A stretch of DNA of 64,000 bases from Gammaproteobacteria bacterium 45_16_T64 (GTDB lineage Bacteria; Pseudomonadota; Gammaproteobacteria; Pseudomonadales; Ketobacteraceae): positions 86,631-150,630 of the forward strand of contig MABD01000055.1 in assembly GCA_002162955.1 (NCBI GenBank), in the 5' to 3' direction. Under the pieces are notes generated by a model that made no database searches, was not told where the DNA came from, and saw only the letters and a list, made by a program, of their open reading frames with translations. The translations under genes were made by a program, and so were the position numbers. Shown here piece by piece: positions 33,080 through 42,546 of this stretch. Positions within the stretch are counted from its first letter, which is position 1. The number at the start of each line of letters is the position of its first letter.

Positions 33080-34198
33080 ATGACTGTAGAAGCAAAAGCC
33101 ACAGGCGCCGAATACGGCCTCGGCCCACACACCTTCCCTAGAGGATGGTTTGTTATCGCTGAAGCGAGCGAGTTGAACAATGGCGCCATCGGCGTCGAGT
33201 TCTTTGGCAAGGAAATGGCGTTGTACCGTGGCACCAGTGGCCGCGTAGTACTACTCGATGCGTACTGTAAACACATGGGGACTCATCTAACCAAAAGCAC
33301 CTCAGCCCATGTAGTCAGCTCTGGCGCACAAATTGTAGGGGACTCCATTGTTTGCCCTTACCATGCCTGGAAATACGGTCCCGACGGCACCTTAGAAGAT
33401 ATTCCCTACGATAATATTTGTCCTAAGTCAGGGTCACTAGACGCGTACCCGGTAAGAGAAGTGATGGGCTGCATCTTGATGTGGCATGACGAAGAAGGTG
33501 GGGCGCCAGATTATGAGGCACCTTATCTACCGGCCTGGGAAGCTGAGAACACCGTGCATTGGGAGCTTGATCACCTTGGAGAAATCCCTCTGCATAATAT
33601 CGAGATTTTGGACAATATCTGCGATATCCATCACCTCGGCCCCACTCACGGAGCACCCTGTGAATACTTTGAAAACGAATTTGTTGATGAAGTAGTGATT
33701 CAGCGCCAAGGGGGGTTCTTAGATTTGTATCAATCACATTTGGATACCGTTACTTGGTATACCGGTCCTGGCATCTTGCTATCAAAGCAAACCTTCGCAG
33801 GTATTGTGATGTTCGAATTTATTGCAGGAACCCCCGTGAAAGATGGTGTAACGAAAGCATGGCACGGCGCACTTTGCTATGCAGCCAACACACCGCCCAC
33901 GGATGAAGACATCGCAACAGCTCGAGCCCTTCAAGCGGGAGTACTGGAAGCGTTTGCCACAGACTTCCAAATTTGGACGCATAAAAAGCCTGCTCTTACC
34001 GTGATGCAAACACCCAAAGATGGAAATTTCCGAGCGGTGCGTAAATGGATGAAACAATTCTATATGCCACGGGATGAAGCAAAACTGCTACAGGAAAAAA
34101 TGAACGGCGTGGTACCGGTGAAAGGTTTTCCACAACCCTCGAAGGTAGCCCGTGAAGCAGGCTTTGAAGACGACTGCTTTAAATCCTTCAAGCCATAA
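33080..34198 (+). CDS. Rieske non-haem iron oxygenase (KshA-like)
   Basis: A 372-residue terminal oxygenase. The Rieske cluster ligands are in YCKHMGTHL and CPYHAWKY (CxH...CxxH) and the mononuclear iron site in DNICDIHHLGPTHG. The start FPRGWFVIAEASEL and overall length resemble 3-ketosteroid 9-alpha-hydroxylase oxygenase subunits and related steroid/cholesterol oxygenases. It needs a separate reductase, which is not in the window. It is followed 20 bases later by a thioesterase gene, forming a two-gene unit under divergent MarR. The substrate is probably a polycyclic or lipid compound (inference). Confidence 0.8.
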   Translation: MTVEAKATGAEYGLGPHTFPRGWFVIAEASELNNGAIGVEFFGKEMALYRGTSGRVVLLDAYCKHMGTHLTKSTSAHVVSSGAQIVGDSIVCPYHAWKYGPDGTLEDIPYDNICPKSGSLDAYPVREVMGCILMWHDEEGGAPDYEAPYLPAWEAENTVHWELDHLGEIPLHNIEILDNICDIHHLGPTHGAPCEYFENEFVDEVVIQRQGGFLDLYQSHLDTVTWYTGPGILLSKQTFAGIVMFEFIAGTPVKDGVTKAWHGALCYAANTPPTDEDIATARALQAGVLEAFATDFQIWTHKKPALTVMQTPKDGNFRAVRKWMKQFYMPRDEAKLLQEKMNGVVPVKGFPQPSKVAREAGFEDDCFKSFKP

Positions 34199-34218
34199 CC
34201 AATACGGATACCCTTATC

Positions 34219-35007
34219 ATGCTAACGGAACAATTAGTCTTAGAAAAAACCAGCGATGGTACCTATCAACGGCAATGTGATCGCGTATGGTGGGGGCAGG
34301 GCTCACTATTGGGTGGTTATGTTCAGTCCCTTATGTTGTCAGCAATGACACAAGAGCTGCAAGATGAGACAAAACCCGCGCTAACATTACACACACAGTT
34401 CCTACGCCCCGTGACGGATGAATCGATTCGCATCGATGTTGTCGTAGAACGCTCTGGTCGTAAGCTTAGTAATTTACGCGCGTCGTTATATTGCGGTGAT
34501 CGATTAGCGGTGGTGTCCTCTGGGTTGTTTGGCCAACAAACAGCAAGTCATGATTTTTGCGCCATTGAAATGCCCCGCTATCCGAAGATTGGCAGTACCG
34601 AATCGGCACAATTACCTAACGTCGGTTTGGATGCACACAATCATTTCGATTTCTTTCCGCGTATTGGAAGCTTCGAACGCGATAAGGGACAAGCCCATGT
34701 TGCCGGTTGGTTACAACCGTCCTGGCAACATACGTTAAATAACGAGTTGCTGGCATTAGTGGCGGATCTCTGGGTACCGGCGGCATTTCATTATTGGCCC
34801 AGCAATATTGGCGTAGTCGGACTGGATAGCTATATTCAATTTAGAAGCAACCCTAACCAATTACGTGATAATAACGAGCCATTACTTTTAAGCTTAGATA
34901 CTAAACAAGCCAGTAATGGCTATGTGGATGAAGATGGGTTGATTTGGAGTAGCTCAGGTGAATTGCTGTGCCAATATCGACAGATGCGTTTAGTACTGGA
35001 TATGTAG
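34219..35007 (+). CDS. Acyl-CoA thioesterase (double hotdog)
   Basis: A 262-residue protein of the TesB/4HBT_3 type with two hotdog modules: WWGQGSLLGGYVQSLMLSAM and LTLHTQFLRPV in the first, LWVPAAFHYWPSNIGVVGLDSYIQF and DEDGLIWSSSGELLCQYRQMRLV in the second. It would hydrolyse acyl-CoA to acid and CoA. The tight spacing to the Rieske oxygenase suggests both act on the same CoA-activated lipid or steroid side chain. Confidence 0.75.
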   Translation: MLTEQLVLEKTSDGTYQRQCDRVWWGQGSLLGGYVQSLMLSAMTQELQDETKPALTLHTQFLRPVTDESIRIDVVVERSGRKLSNLRASLYCGDRLAVVSSGLFGQQTASHDFCAIEMPRYPKIGSTESAQLPNVGLDAHNHFDFFPRIGSFERDKGQAHVAGWLQPSWQHTLNNELLALVADLWVPAAFHYWPSNIGVVGLDSYIQFRSNPNQLRDNNEPLLLSLDTKQASNGYVDEDGLIWSSSGELLCQYRQMRLVLDM

Positions 35008-35057
35008 AAGCGTGCCTATCTGTTTCTTACATATCCAGCATGTTTCCTTCTATCGAT

Positions 35058-36701
35058 TTATACGCAAGCTTCTTGTTCTGCTGTAGAGACTTGCTGGAGG
35101 GCTGCCGACTTAATCATGTCCGCAGCCTTTTCCCCAATCATAATACAGGGTGCATTGGTGTTTCCGCCAACAAGACTTGGCATGATTGATCCATCAACAA
35201 CACGCAACGAATTAATTCCATGAACTCGAAGCTCCTCATCAACCACAGCCATCTCATCGTTAAGCGGCCCCATTTTACACGTACCCACTGGATGGTATTG
35301 CGTGTCTGCCCGGTTGCGAATGTCCAGCTCTAGTGCGGCATCGTCATTCTTTGATACTGGATAGAGCATCTTTTTTCTGGACTTATCAAATGGCGTATCA
35401 GTCAATATACGCTGCATCTTTTTTGCACCTTGCAATAAGATCTCCATATCATTGAGGCTGTCAAAGTAGTTCGGATCAATCAACAACGAATCTTCCGGGT
35501 TTGTTGTATCTAACATTACGCTACCTTTGCTATTGGGGCGAAGTAACGTGATATGACAGCTATACCCATGACCGAAATTTATTTTTCTCGCATGATCATC
35601 TACAATGCCAGCAACCCACACCAGCTGAAGATCGGGGATCGATACTTCTGGAGATGACTTAAAAAAAGCGCCAGATTCAGCAATAGTGCTGGTCACCTTG
35701 CCGGTTCGATGCTTCTTCCATTGAAAAATGGATTTAAGTATCTCTATTCCCCCGCGAATAGAAATACCAAATGTATCGGATTGGCTATCGGTGGTAAATG
35801 CTTGCACGTAATCAATATGGTCCTGAAGGTTTTTTCCAACGCCCGGTAAATTTTTGACAACATCGATCCCCTTCTCCCTCAAGTGATCTGCTGGGCCGAC
35901 ACCTGATAACATGAGCAGCTGAGGTGAACCAAATGCACCACTACTTAGCACCACTTCACGCTGCGCTGCTAGCGTTAGTGTTGCGCCATCTTTTTTATAG
36001 CGAACACCCACAGCCCTGTCGTTTTCAATCAGCACTTTCTCTGTTAAAGCCCCCGTAATAACCGTTAAATTTGGACGAGATATATTTGGTGTTAAATAGG
36101 CTTTAGCCGCACTACAGCGTTCACCATTAACCACCGTTCGCTGATACATAAACGAACCCTCCTGCGTCGCACCGTTGTAGTCCGGGTTAAGCGGTATACC
36201 ATTCTTTATACAAGAATCAATAAATACATTATTCAGCTTACTAGCATGGGTTTCATTCGAGACATTCAGTGGGCCACCCTGACCGTGAAATTCATCGTTA
36301 AAGACCTCATTATGTTCAGCCTTTTTAAAATAGGGCAGCACCTCATTATAACTCCACCCCTTGTTCCCGAGGCTTTGCCAATAGTCAAAATCCCATTGAT
36401 GCCCTCTCACATAGAGCATGGCATTGGTCGATGAGCTTCCCCCTAACGTTTTCCCTCTTGGTTGGTAGCCTTTACGTCCGTTAAGCCCTTTTTGCGGCAC
36501 GGTTTCAAACGCCCAATTATTGATTTTGGTAGGTAACATTGCAGCTGCGCCCAATGGGGCGTGTACTAACGGGCTTGTATCTGGCCCACCAGCCTCTAGG
36601 AGGCACACCGAAATGTCTGGATTTTCAGATAATCTGGCGGCCAATACGCAACCTGATGACCCAGCCCCAACAATAATATAATCAAACACAGCATTACTCA
36701 T
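35058..36701 (-). CDS. GMC-family FAD oxidoreductase
   Basis: A 547-residue flavoprotein alcohol dehydrogenase of the choline dehydrogenase/AlkJ type. FAD binding is VGAGSSGCVLAARL near residue 13 and LLEAGG near 35; the GMC signatures are GKTLGGSSSTNAMLYVRG and SSGAFGSPQLLMLSGVGP; the active-site histidine region is YHPVGTCKMG. It probably oxidises an alcohol to an aldehyde. It is convergent with the thioesterase gene and divergent from the AraC regulator at 36834, its likely activator. Confidence 0.87.
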   Translation of the reverse strand: MSNAVFDYIIVGAGSSGCVLAARLSENPDISVCLLEAGGPDTSPLVHAPLGAAAMLPTKINNWAFETVPQKGLNGRKGYQPRGKTLGGSSSTNAMLYVRGHQWDFDYWQSLGNKGWSYNEVLPYFKKAEHNEVFNDEFHGQGGPLNVSNETHASKLNNVFIDSCIKNGIPLNPDYNGATQEGSFMYQRTVVNGERCSAAKAYLTPNISRPNLTVITGALTEKVLIENDRAVGVRYKKDGATLTLAAQREVVLSSGAFGSPQLLMLSGVGPADHLREKGIDVVKNLPGVGKNLQDHIDYVQAFTTDSQSDTFGISIRGGIEILKSIFQWKKHRTGKVTSTIAESGAFFKSSPEVSIPDLQLVWVAGIVDDHARKINFGHGYSCHITLLRPNSKGSVMLDTTNPEDSLLIDPNYFDSLNDMEILLQGAKKMQRILTDTPFDKSRKKMLYPVSKNDDAALELDIRNRADTQYHPVGTCKMGPLNDEMAVVDEELRVHGINSLRVVDGSIMPSLVGGNTNAPCIMIGEKAADMIKSAALQQVSTAEQEACV

Positions 36702-36833
36702 ATTTAGCCCCCAAGCTATTCATTGTCTTATTTCCTGTTGTTGACTCTATTCGGTTTAGTCACCTTTTCCCATGTTGAAGTTCTCCATTTTTTTTGTTAA
36801 TTTCGGACATCATCAAAATAGAACAAAACAACA

Positions 36834-37838
36834 ATGACAATAAGGCATTCTATTAACGGTTTGGTTGAAATACTCTCTTGGATGGAATCTAGGGGGCATG
36901 AGCGCGATAGCCTGCTTACGGGCACACATATCTCTGCCGAGCGCTTATCGGACCCAGAAGCGACGCTCAGTAACCAAGAAGAGCTTAGGTTTTACCAGAA
37001 CCTTCATGATGTCTCTACCGATAACAGTATCTATCTGCAAGCCGGCCTTCATCTCAATATCAGCTCTTACGGGCTATGGGGGCTCGCGCTACTCAGTAGC
37101 CCAACCATAGGCAAAGCGATCGAATTCGGCATTCAGTACATCGCATTTAGCTACACCTACAACACGGTGACCTTTTCACACGATAACACTAACGCCCGGC
37201 TTCAAATCCATAGCAAGCCATCATTAGGTACACTCGAGCAACCGATGGTTGAGCGAGACATCTCAGCTATCTACAAAATATTTACAGCACTCACACAAAA
37301 AAAAGACCCAATCCAAGAAATACAGGTCACCTGGGAGAGTAGAGACAAGCAGGAACCGCAACAATACCAACGATTATTTCAGTGCCCTATTCGTTTTAAT
37401 TGCGTAGAGAACAACGTGCTCTTTGACCCAGCTATCGTGAATCATGCACTACCTCAAAACAACCCATTAACCGTAAAGATGTGCCAACAATATCTCGACC
37501 AACGATTACCAACAATTGCCTCCGAAGATTCCGCCACGGAACACGTTACACAGTATTTTATACATACTCCCGCTTACAAGCTAAACTTGGAAGACTGCGC
37601 AAAAGAGCTCGATCTTAGCTCTCGCCACCTGGCTAGAACACTTAAAAATGAGGGGGCTTCATTCAAGGAGTTGATGGAGCAATGGAAATTATCATTGGCA
37701 AAACGTTACTTAAGCCAAACCAATATGACACTAGAGGAAATCGCCGAACGCTTGGGGTATAGCGACGCCGCCAACTTCAGTCATGCGTTTAAGCGCTGGA
37801 CAGGAATGCCACCGAGGAAATATCGAGGTAACCATTAA
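36834..37838 (+). CDS. AraC-family regulator (Arabinose_bd type)
   Basis: A 334-residue regulator of the OruR/ArgR-like group: an N-terminal ligand domain (about 1-200) with the SYGLWGLALLSSPTIGKAIEFGIQY segment and a C-terminal AraC domain (LEDCAKELDLSSRHLARTLKNEGASF and LEEIAERLGYSDAANFSHAFKRWTGMPPRKYR). It is divergent from the GMC oxidoreductase gene. Its last codons run into a 14-base tandem repeat. Confidence 0.85.
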   Translation: MTIRHSINGLVEILSWMESRGHERDSLLTGTHISAERLSDPEATLSNQEELRFYQNLHDVSTDNSIYLQAGLHLNISSYGLWGLALLSSPTIGKAIEFGIQYIAFSYTYNTVTFSHDNTNARLQIHSKPSLGTLEQPMVERDISAIYKIFTALTQKKDPIQEIQVTWESRDKQEPQQYQRLFQCPIRFNCVENNVLFDPAIVNHALPQNNPLTVKMCQQYLDQRLPTIASEDSATEHVTQYFIHTPAYKLNLEDCAKELDLSSRHLARTLKNEGASFKELMEQWKLSLAKRYLSQTNMTLEEIAERLGYSDAANFSHAFKRWTGMPPRKYRGNH

Positions 37839-37868
37839 AAGGTAATCATTAAAAGGTAATCATTAAAA
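37827..37868. repeat. Three tandem copies of a 14-base unit
   Basis: GGTAACCATTAAAA, GGTAATCATTAAAA and GGTAATCATTAAAA lie head to tail. The first copy contains the stop codon of the AraC gene; a slippage duplication is the simplest origin. Because each unit carries TAA, copy-number change would not lengthen the protein. Confidence 0.85.
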
Positions 37869-37871
37869 AAA

Positions 37872-37900
37872 CCCGGCAACATTCATTGCAGGGGCTTTTT
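37872..37900 (+). terminator. Intrinsic terminator of the AraC gene
   Basis: CCCGGCAA / TTGCAGGG with a 6-base loop and one mismatch, followed by GCTTTTT. It immediately follows the tandem repeats. Confidence 0.65.
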
Positions 37901-37922
37901 AAGACACACTATCGAGAAAGGC

Positions 37923-39074
37923 TTATCTTCCTACGATATCACGCGCAATCACTTCTTTCATGATCTCGGAGCTGCCCGCATAAATCGTTTGTACACGCGC
38001 ATCACGGTAAAAACGAGAAATCGGATATTCATCCGTATAGCCGTATCCACCGAACAACTGTAGACATTCATTAACCATACGCAGCTGCATTTCCGTCGAC
38101 GCCAACTTCAGCATTGCAGCATCGGTAACCGTCATTTCACTGCTTTCGTATTTAATCATGTACTTTTCAAGCAATGCTCGGCACATTTCTAACTCAGTAC
38201 GACATTCGGCAAGCTTGAAACGAGTATTCTGGAATTGGCTCACTGATTGACCAAATGCTTTACGCTCTTGTACGTAGTCAGCAGTAAGGTCCAATGCACC
38301 TTGTGCATGGCCGATTGCCTGAACCGCACACCCTAGACGTTCACGGGGCAACTCTTTCATGAGGTAAACAAAACCTTTACCTTCTTCACCCAACAACGCA
38401 CTTGCCGGTAAACGTACATTATCAAAAAACAGTTCAGCAGTATCACTACTGTGCTGGCCCATCTTTTCAATTTTCTTACCCGTGGCATAACCCGCAAGTG
38501 ACGTATCAACCATAAACAAGGAGATACCTTTTGAGCCAGCATTTGGATCAGTCTTAGCACAGACGATAACCATGTCTGCATGGATACCATTGGTGATAAA
38601 CGTCTTAGAACCGTTAAGGATATACTCGTCGCCATCCTTTATTGCACTACTACGCATACCAGCTAAGTCACTACCTGCACCCGGCTCAGTCATCGCGATT
38701 GCGCCAACCACTTCACCTGTCGCCATTTTTGGTAACCAGTGGTTCTTCTGCTCTTCATTCGCAATGTTAAGTACATAAGGTGCAACGATGTTTGCGTGGA
38801 TGTTATAACCCGTCGCTAAACCGTGAAGACCCAAACGAGACATTTCTTCTTGAATCATTTGGCATACATCAAAACTTGCGCCAGCAGCACCATACTCTTC
38901 AGGGAAATCAACCAACAACATGCCGGCAGCACCCATTGTGTTCCACATTTCACGGGGCATTAAGTGGTCTTTTTCCCAATCTTCATAGTTGGGAAGTACT
39001 TCCTGCTCCAAAAAGCGCAATACCATATCGCGGAATAAGGCTATTTCTTCATTTCTTTCGTCGGCTGCACTCAT
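37923..39074 (-). CDS. Acyl-CoA dehydrogenase (long-chain type)
   Basis: A 383-residue flavoprotein with all family landmarks: AMTEPGAGSDLAGM (FAD/substrate), FITNGIHADMV, ERKAFGQ, and LFGGYGYTDEYPISRFYRDARVQTIYAGSSEIMKEVIAR at the end. The position of the catalytic glutamate in medium-chain enzymes (YEG) is alanine here (YAG); instead LPRERL holds the glutamate used by long-chain and isovaleryl-type enzymes. It performs the first step of beta-oxidation on an acyl-CoA of unknown shape. It is divergent from the AraC gene at 39301, a likely regulator. Confidence 0.88.
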   Translation of the reverse strand: MSAADERNEEIALFRDMVLRFLEQEVLPNYEDWEKDHLMPREMWNTMGAAGMLLVDFPEEYGAAGASFDVCQMIQEEMSRLGLHGLATGYNIHANIVAPYVLNIANEEQKNHWLPKMATGEVVGAIAMTEPGAGSDLAGMRSSAIKDGDEYILNGSKTFITNGIHADMVIVCAKTDPNAGSKGISLFMVDTSLAGYATGKKIEKMGQHSSDTAELFFDNVRLPASALLGEEGKGFVYLMKELPRERLGCAVQAIGHAQGALDLTADYVQERKAFGQSVSQFQNTRFKLAECRTELEMCRALLEKYMIKYESSEMTVTDAAMLKLASTEMQLRMVNECLQLFGGYGYTDEYPISRFYRDARVQTIYAGSSEIMKEVIARDIVGR

Positions 39075-39300
39075 GGGGGACCTCTATGGCGTTGGCAATG
39101 ACTAGAGCTATCTCTATGTCATTAGTATATGTTGAGGGCGAAATTCTCGCTATATTGAAGCGATCTAACAATGACGAATACAGTCATATTCTTATCGCAT
39201 TCGGACATGATGTGGGTTTTTACCAGGTTTAAAGCTACAATAACGCCATTAACACACTTTTTTGTTATCAATAACGGACAGTCACGCTACTAGCGTCATA

Positions 39301-40323
39301 ATGATGGCCAACGAGAACTATACAGTTTCCAATTATTTCGCCCGTAGCCATCTGGCCAATACGGTACGTATTGGTGGCAATGAGCGAGATATTCTTTCCC
39401 TCGCAGGTCTCACCGAGGAAATTATCAGAGCGCCAAAAGCACGTATCGCTCCCCAACAACTGGCCACCATTGTCCGTGCAAACTGGACTGTCGGCAAAGA
39501 CGAATTTATGGGGCTCGCGAGTCAGCCAGTTAAAGTCGGGGTATTTCGACTGTTGGCAGAACGCCTTATTGAATGCCGAACATTAGAAGAGGCTTTAAGA
39601 GAAACCGCTCGATTTTATAATCTGGTGACTGACAGTATTCAGTTTGAACTCACCATCACCACCCAAGAAACCCGCTTCGGATTCAGGTTACCGAACACCA
39701 AACGACAGAACAATAGCTTCCTGATTGAGTTTCTCTTACTTATTTGGCATCGATTTCCAAGCTGGCTGGTGGGACAAGTCATCCCCCTTCGGGAAGTCCA
39801 ATTTGACTATAAAGAGCCCAAACACTCTGAAGAATACCGCCTTATGTTTCCCAGCCCCTGTCGCTACCAATGTGATACCAACACATTGGTGTTTGATAGC
39901 ACGGTGTTATCACTACCAATTATCCAAACAGCCTCAGAATTACACCGCTATCTTTCCGAAATCCCCCTCCCCTGGTTTCGCAAACAGGATTTTCACGATA
40001 GCTTTACCGCCCAGGTCGTTCGTTTTTTAGAAGAGAGTGCATTTCAAGAAGAAACTAGCTTAGAATTAATCGCCACCCAAATGCACATGACATCCCGTAC
40101 ATTAAGACGTAAATTAACCGCGGAGGGGAATAGCTTCCAGCAACTCAAAGACAATACCAGGCGGGATAGAGCGATCAATTTTCTCGCGGATATTCGTATC
40201 AGTATTGCCGAAGTCGGTCGACGCATTGGATTTACCGAAACCCCTGCGTTTACCCGCGCCTTTAAACAATGGACAGGGCTGTCTCCAGGGGCTTATCGAA
40301 AAGGGTTGCATAAGCAACCCTAG
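39301..40323 (+). CDS. AraC-family regulator (Arabinose_bd type)
   Basis: A 340-residue regulator with the same layout as the one at 36834: an N-terminal ligand domain (RSHLANTVRIGGNERDILSLAGL at the start) and a C-terminal AraC domain (LELIATQMHMTSRTLRRKLTAEGNSFQQLKD and IAEVGRRIGFTETPAFTRAFKQWTGLSPGAYR). The frame opens at a TTG (39262), but ATG 39301/39304 fits the family. Divergent from the acyl-CoA dehydrogenase gene; convergent with egtD. Confidence 0.83.
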   Translation: MMANENYTVSNYFARSHLANTVRIGGNERDILSLAGLTEEIIRAPKARIAPQQLATIVRANWTVGKDEFMGLASQPVKVGVFRLLAERLIECRTLEEALRETARFYNLVTDSIQFELTITTQETRFGFRLPNTKRQNNSFLIEFLLLIWHRFPSWLVGQVIPLREVQFDYKEPKHSEEYRLMFPSPCRYQCDTNTLVFDSTVLSLPIIQTASELHRYLSEIPLPWFRKQDFHDSFTAQVVRFLEESAFQEETSLELIATQMHMTSRTLRRKLTAEGNSFQQLKDNTRRDRAINFLADIRISIAEVGRRIGFTETPAFTRAFKQWTGLSPGAYRKGLHKQP

Positions 40324-40330
40324 TCATCAA

Positions 40331-41314
40331 TCACACAGCATCAAAATACTGCACGCTAAACAGTCGATCCTCATCAACCCAGGCACTTCGCAAACGAAAC
40401 CCCGCATTCTCCACTAACTGCTTGGAACTGGACAATGAATATTTATAGGAGTTTTCGGTATGAATCGACTCTCCTCGGGAAAAAGAAATTGCCGTATCGG
40501 CCAGCGTAACAATATGATCAGAATTGCTCACCAAATGCATTTCTATGCGATTCATCTCTTCATTGTAAAAGGCATCATGGCTAAAATTAGTCACATCAAA
40601 ATTACCGTTCACCACCCGATTTACATGGCGTAAAACATTAAGGTTGAATTCTTCAGTGATCCCCCCTTTATCGTTATACGCCGAATGTAATCGATCATTA
40701 TCTTTTTGTAGATCAATACCAATCAACAATCCACCATCGACCCTAACCATACGTCTAATGTCTTTAAGGAATGTTAATGCTACGTCCGGTGACATATTTC
40801 CCAAGGTAGATCCGGGATAGAATGCGACTCGTCTACCGTGATGTAATTCAATCGAACGATCATCAAAATAATGGAAGTCGGCACAGATCGCTTGAATATT
40901 TAACCAAGGGTATTCCTTGCCCAACTTGTCTGCTGATAGTTGCAAGAATGATTCCGCAATATCCATCGGCACGTAGGTAGCAGGTTGCACTGTATCCAGC
41001 AACAATCTAACTTTTTCGCTACTGCCACTGCCCGGTTCTATAAGCACACACTGATCACCACAATGCTGTGCAATTTCACTCGCATTGTGCGCAAGTATAT
41101 TGCGCTCTGTACGCGTTGGATAATATTCCGGCTGCTGAGTAATGCGTTCAAATAATTCGGAACCGTGAGTATCATAGAAATACTTGGGATTGATTACTTT
41201 TTGTTTCTTCTGTAATCCCTGAAGTATTTCTTTCCTATCATCATTGGCGCTAATCGCGTTCTTATTGAATGATACATTTTCGGGCAGGTCTTTTTTTAAT
41301 GCATGCTTAGTCAT
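40331..41314 (-). CDS. egtD: L-histidine N-alpha-methyltransferase EgtD
   Basis: A 327-residue SAM methyltransferase that trimethylates histidine to hercynine. Signatures are YFYDTHGSELFERITQQPEYYPTRTE, VLIEPGSGSSEKVRLLLD, FYPGSTLGNM and VNGNFDVTNFSHDAFYNEEMNRIEMHLVS. ATG 41314 is preferred over the GTG at 41320 because AGGA lies 7 bases upstream. It follows egtB by 14 bases and is the last gene of a three-gene ergothioneine unit. Confidence 0.9.
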   Translation of the reverse strand: MTKHALKKDLPENVSFNKNAISANDDRKEILQGLQKKQKVINPKYFYDTHGSELFERITQQPEYYPTRTERNILAHNASEIAQHCGDQCVLIEPGSGSSEKVRLLLDTVQPATYVPMDIAESFLQLSADKLGKEYPWLNIQAICADFHYFDDRSIELHHGRRVAFYPGSTLGNMSPDVALTFLKDIRRMVRVDGGLLIGIDLQKDNDRLHSAYNDKGGITEEFNLNVLRHVNRVVNGNFDVTNFSHDAFYNEEMNRIEMHLVSNSDHIVTLADTAISFSRGESIHTENSYKYSLSSSKQLVENAGFRLRSAWVDEDRLFSVQYFDAV

Positions 41315-41334
41315 AATCACGTCCTATTCCATCA

Positions 41335-42546
41335 CTATAGGTATTTGGCTAATCGAATTCCGCTAAACTGCCAGCGTTCTTGGGGGTAAAAGAAATTTCT
41401 ATAAGTGGGACGCAGATGTTGGCTAGCACTTGCCGATGAGCCTCCGCGTAACACCGATTGATTACACATAAATTTTCCATTGTACTCACCAATAGCGCCC
41501 TCTGCAGGTTCGAATCCAGGATAGGGGCCATAGGCACTGGATGTCCATTGCCAGCATGTATCGTACAGTTGGATTAACGCTTCTCCTGGAGATTGAGCAG
41601 CATATTCCCATTCGGCCTCGGTAGGTAAACGCGCCCCTGCCCACAGTGCATAGGCGTGCGCTTCATATCCACTCAGATGACACACTGCATCTTGTGGATT
41701 ACGTGGTCGTAGGCCCGACAAAGTAAAGACCAATTCCTCGCCGTCGCGATCTATCCAATATAGCGGTTTTTCCCAACATTGAGTTTGTATTGCGGTCCAA
41801 CCATCGGCTAACCACAACTCTGGTCGCTGGTACCCACCATCAGCAATAAAAGCCTGATACTCAGCATTCGTCACCAACCGATTCGCAATGGCAAAACGAT
41901 TCACATAAACCTGATGCTTTGGCGACTCATTATCAAAGGAGAAACACTCCTCTTTTTCACCAATACCTAATGCATCAATGCCGATATTTACAAGACCAGC
42001 CTCGAATGTAATCCAATTAAGATCCACCGCTTCGCTAGTACTCGTCGGGGCTTCATCATGATAGGCGGGATATAGGGGGTTCATCGATAACGAGTATTTA
42101 ATGTCCGTCAAAAAAAGCTCTTGATGCTGTTTTTCGTGCTCAATACCCAGTCGACAACGTGATGCAATTGCCACCCATTCCGGGTGAGATGTATCCGATA
42201 ATAAATCCACCATGGCATTATCAATATGGTCACGATAAGCAAAAACCTCTTCCACCGTGGGTCGTGATAACAACCCACGATGAGGCCGAGGAAATTGCTC
42301 ACCGATACCGTTGTAATAGGAATTAAACAGGACTTCGTATTGAGGATTCAGCACCTGAAAATCGTTGCCAAAAGGTTTTAAGATAAATGTTTCGAAAAAC
42401 CAACTTGTGTGGGCTAGATGCCATTTAGGAGGGCTTGAAAATGCCGCCGCTTGAAGACCAAAATCTTCAATCTCTAACGGAGAAGATAAAGCTATCGACT
42501 GCTTACGGGTGGCCAAAAAGTGTTCGATCAATATCGCGTTATTCAT
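41335..42546 (-). CDS. egtB: Ergothioneine sulfoxide synthase EgtB
   Basis: A 403-residue non-haem iron enzyme joining hercynine to a thiol substrate. The N-terminal DinB-like domain carries the iron histidines: one in HLAHTSWFFETFIL and two in EHEKQHQELFLTDI. The C-terminal FGE-like domain has FSFDNESPKHQVYV, ARLPTEAEWEYAA and QSVLRGGSSAS near the end. The proteobacterial length and lack of an egtA gene nearby suggest use of cysteine or glutamylcysteine made elsewhere. A C-S lyase EgtE is not in the window. Its start overlaps the stop of the DUF427 gene as ATGA. Confidence 0.9.
   Translation of the reverse strand: MNNAILIEHFLATRKQSIALSSPLEIEDFGLQAAAFSSPPKWHLAHTSWFFETFILKPFGNDFQVLNPQYEVLFNSYYNGIGEQFPRPHRGLLSRPTVEEVFAYRDHIDNAMVDLLSDTSHPEWVAIASRCRLGIEHEKQHQELFLTDIKYSLSMNPLYPAYHDEAPTSTSEAVDLNWITFEAGLVNIGIDALGIGEKEECFSFDNESPKHQVYVNRFAIANRLVTNAEYQAFIADGGYQRPELWLADGWTAIQTQCWEKPLYWIDRDGEELVFTLSGLRPRNPQDAVCHLSGYEAHAYALWAGARLPTEAEWEYAAQSPGEALIQLYDTCWQWTSSAYGPYPGFEPAEGAIGEYNGKFMCNQSVLRGGSSASASQHLRPTYRNFFYPQERWQFSGIRLAKYL

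Noticed and set aside
38780..39232. 150-residue plus-strand frame
   Set aside because: Most of it is antisense to the acyl-CoA dehydrogenase gene and the sequence is of low biological quality.
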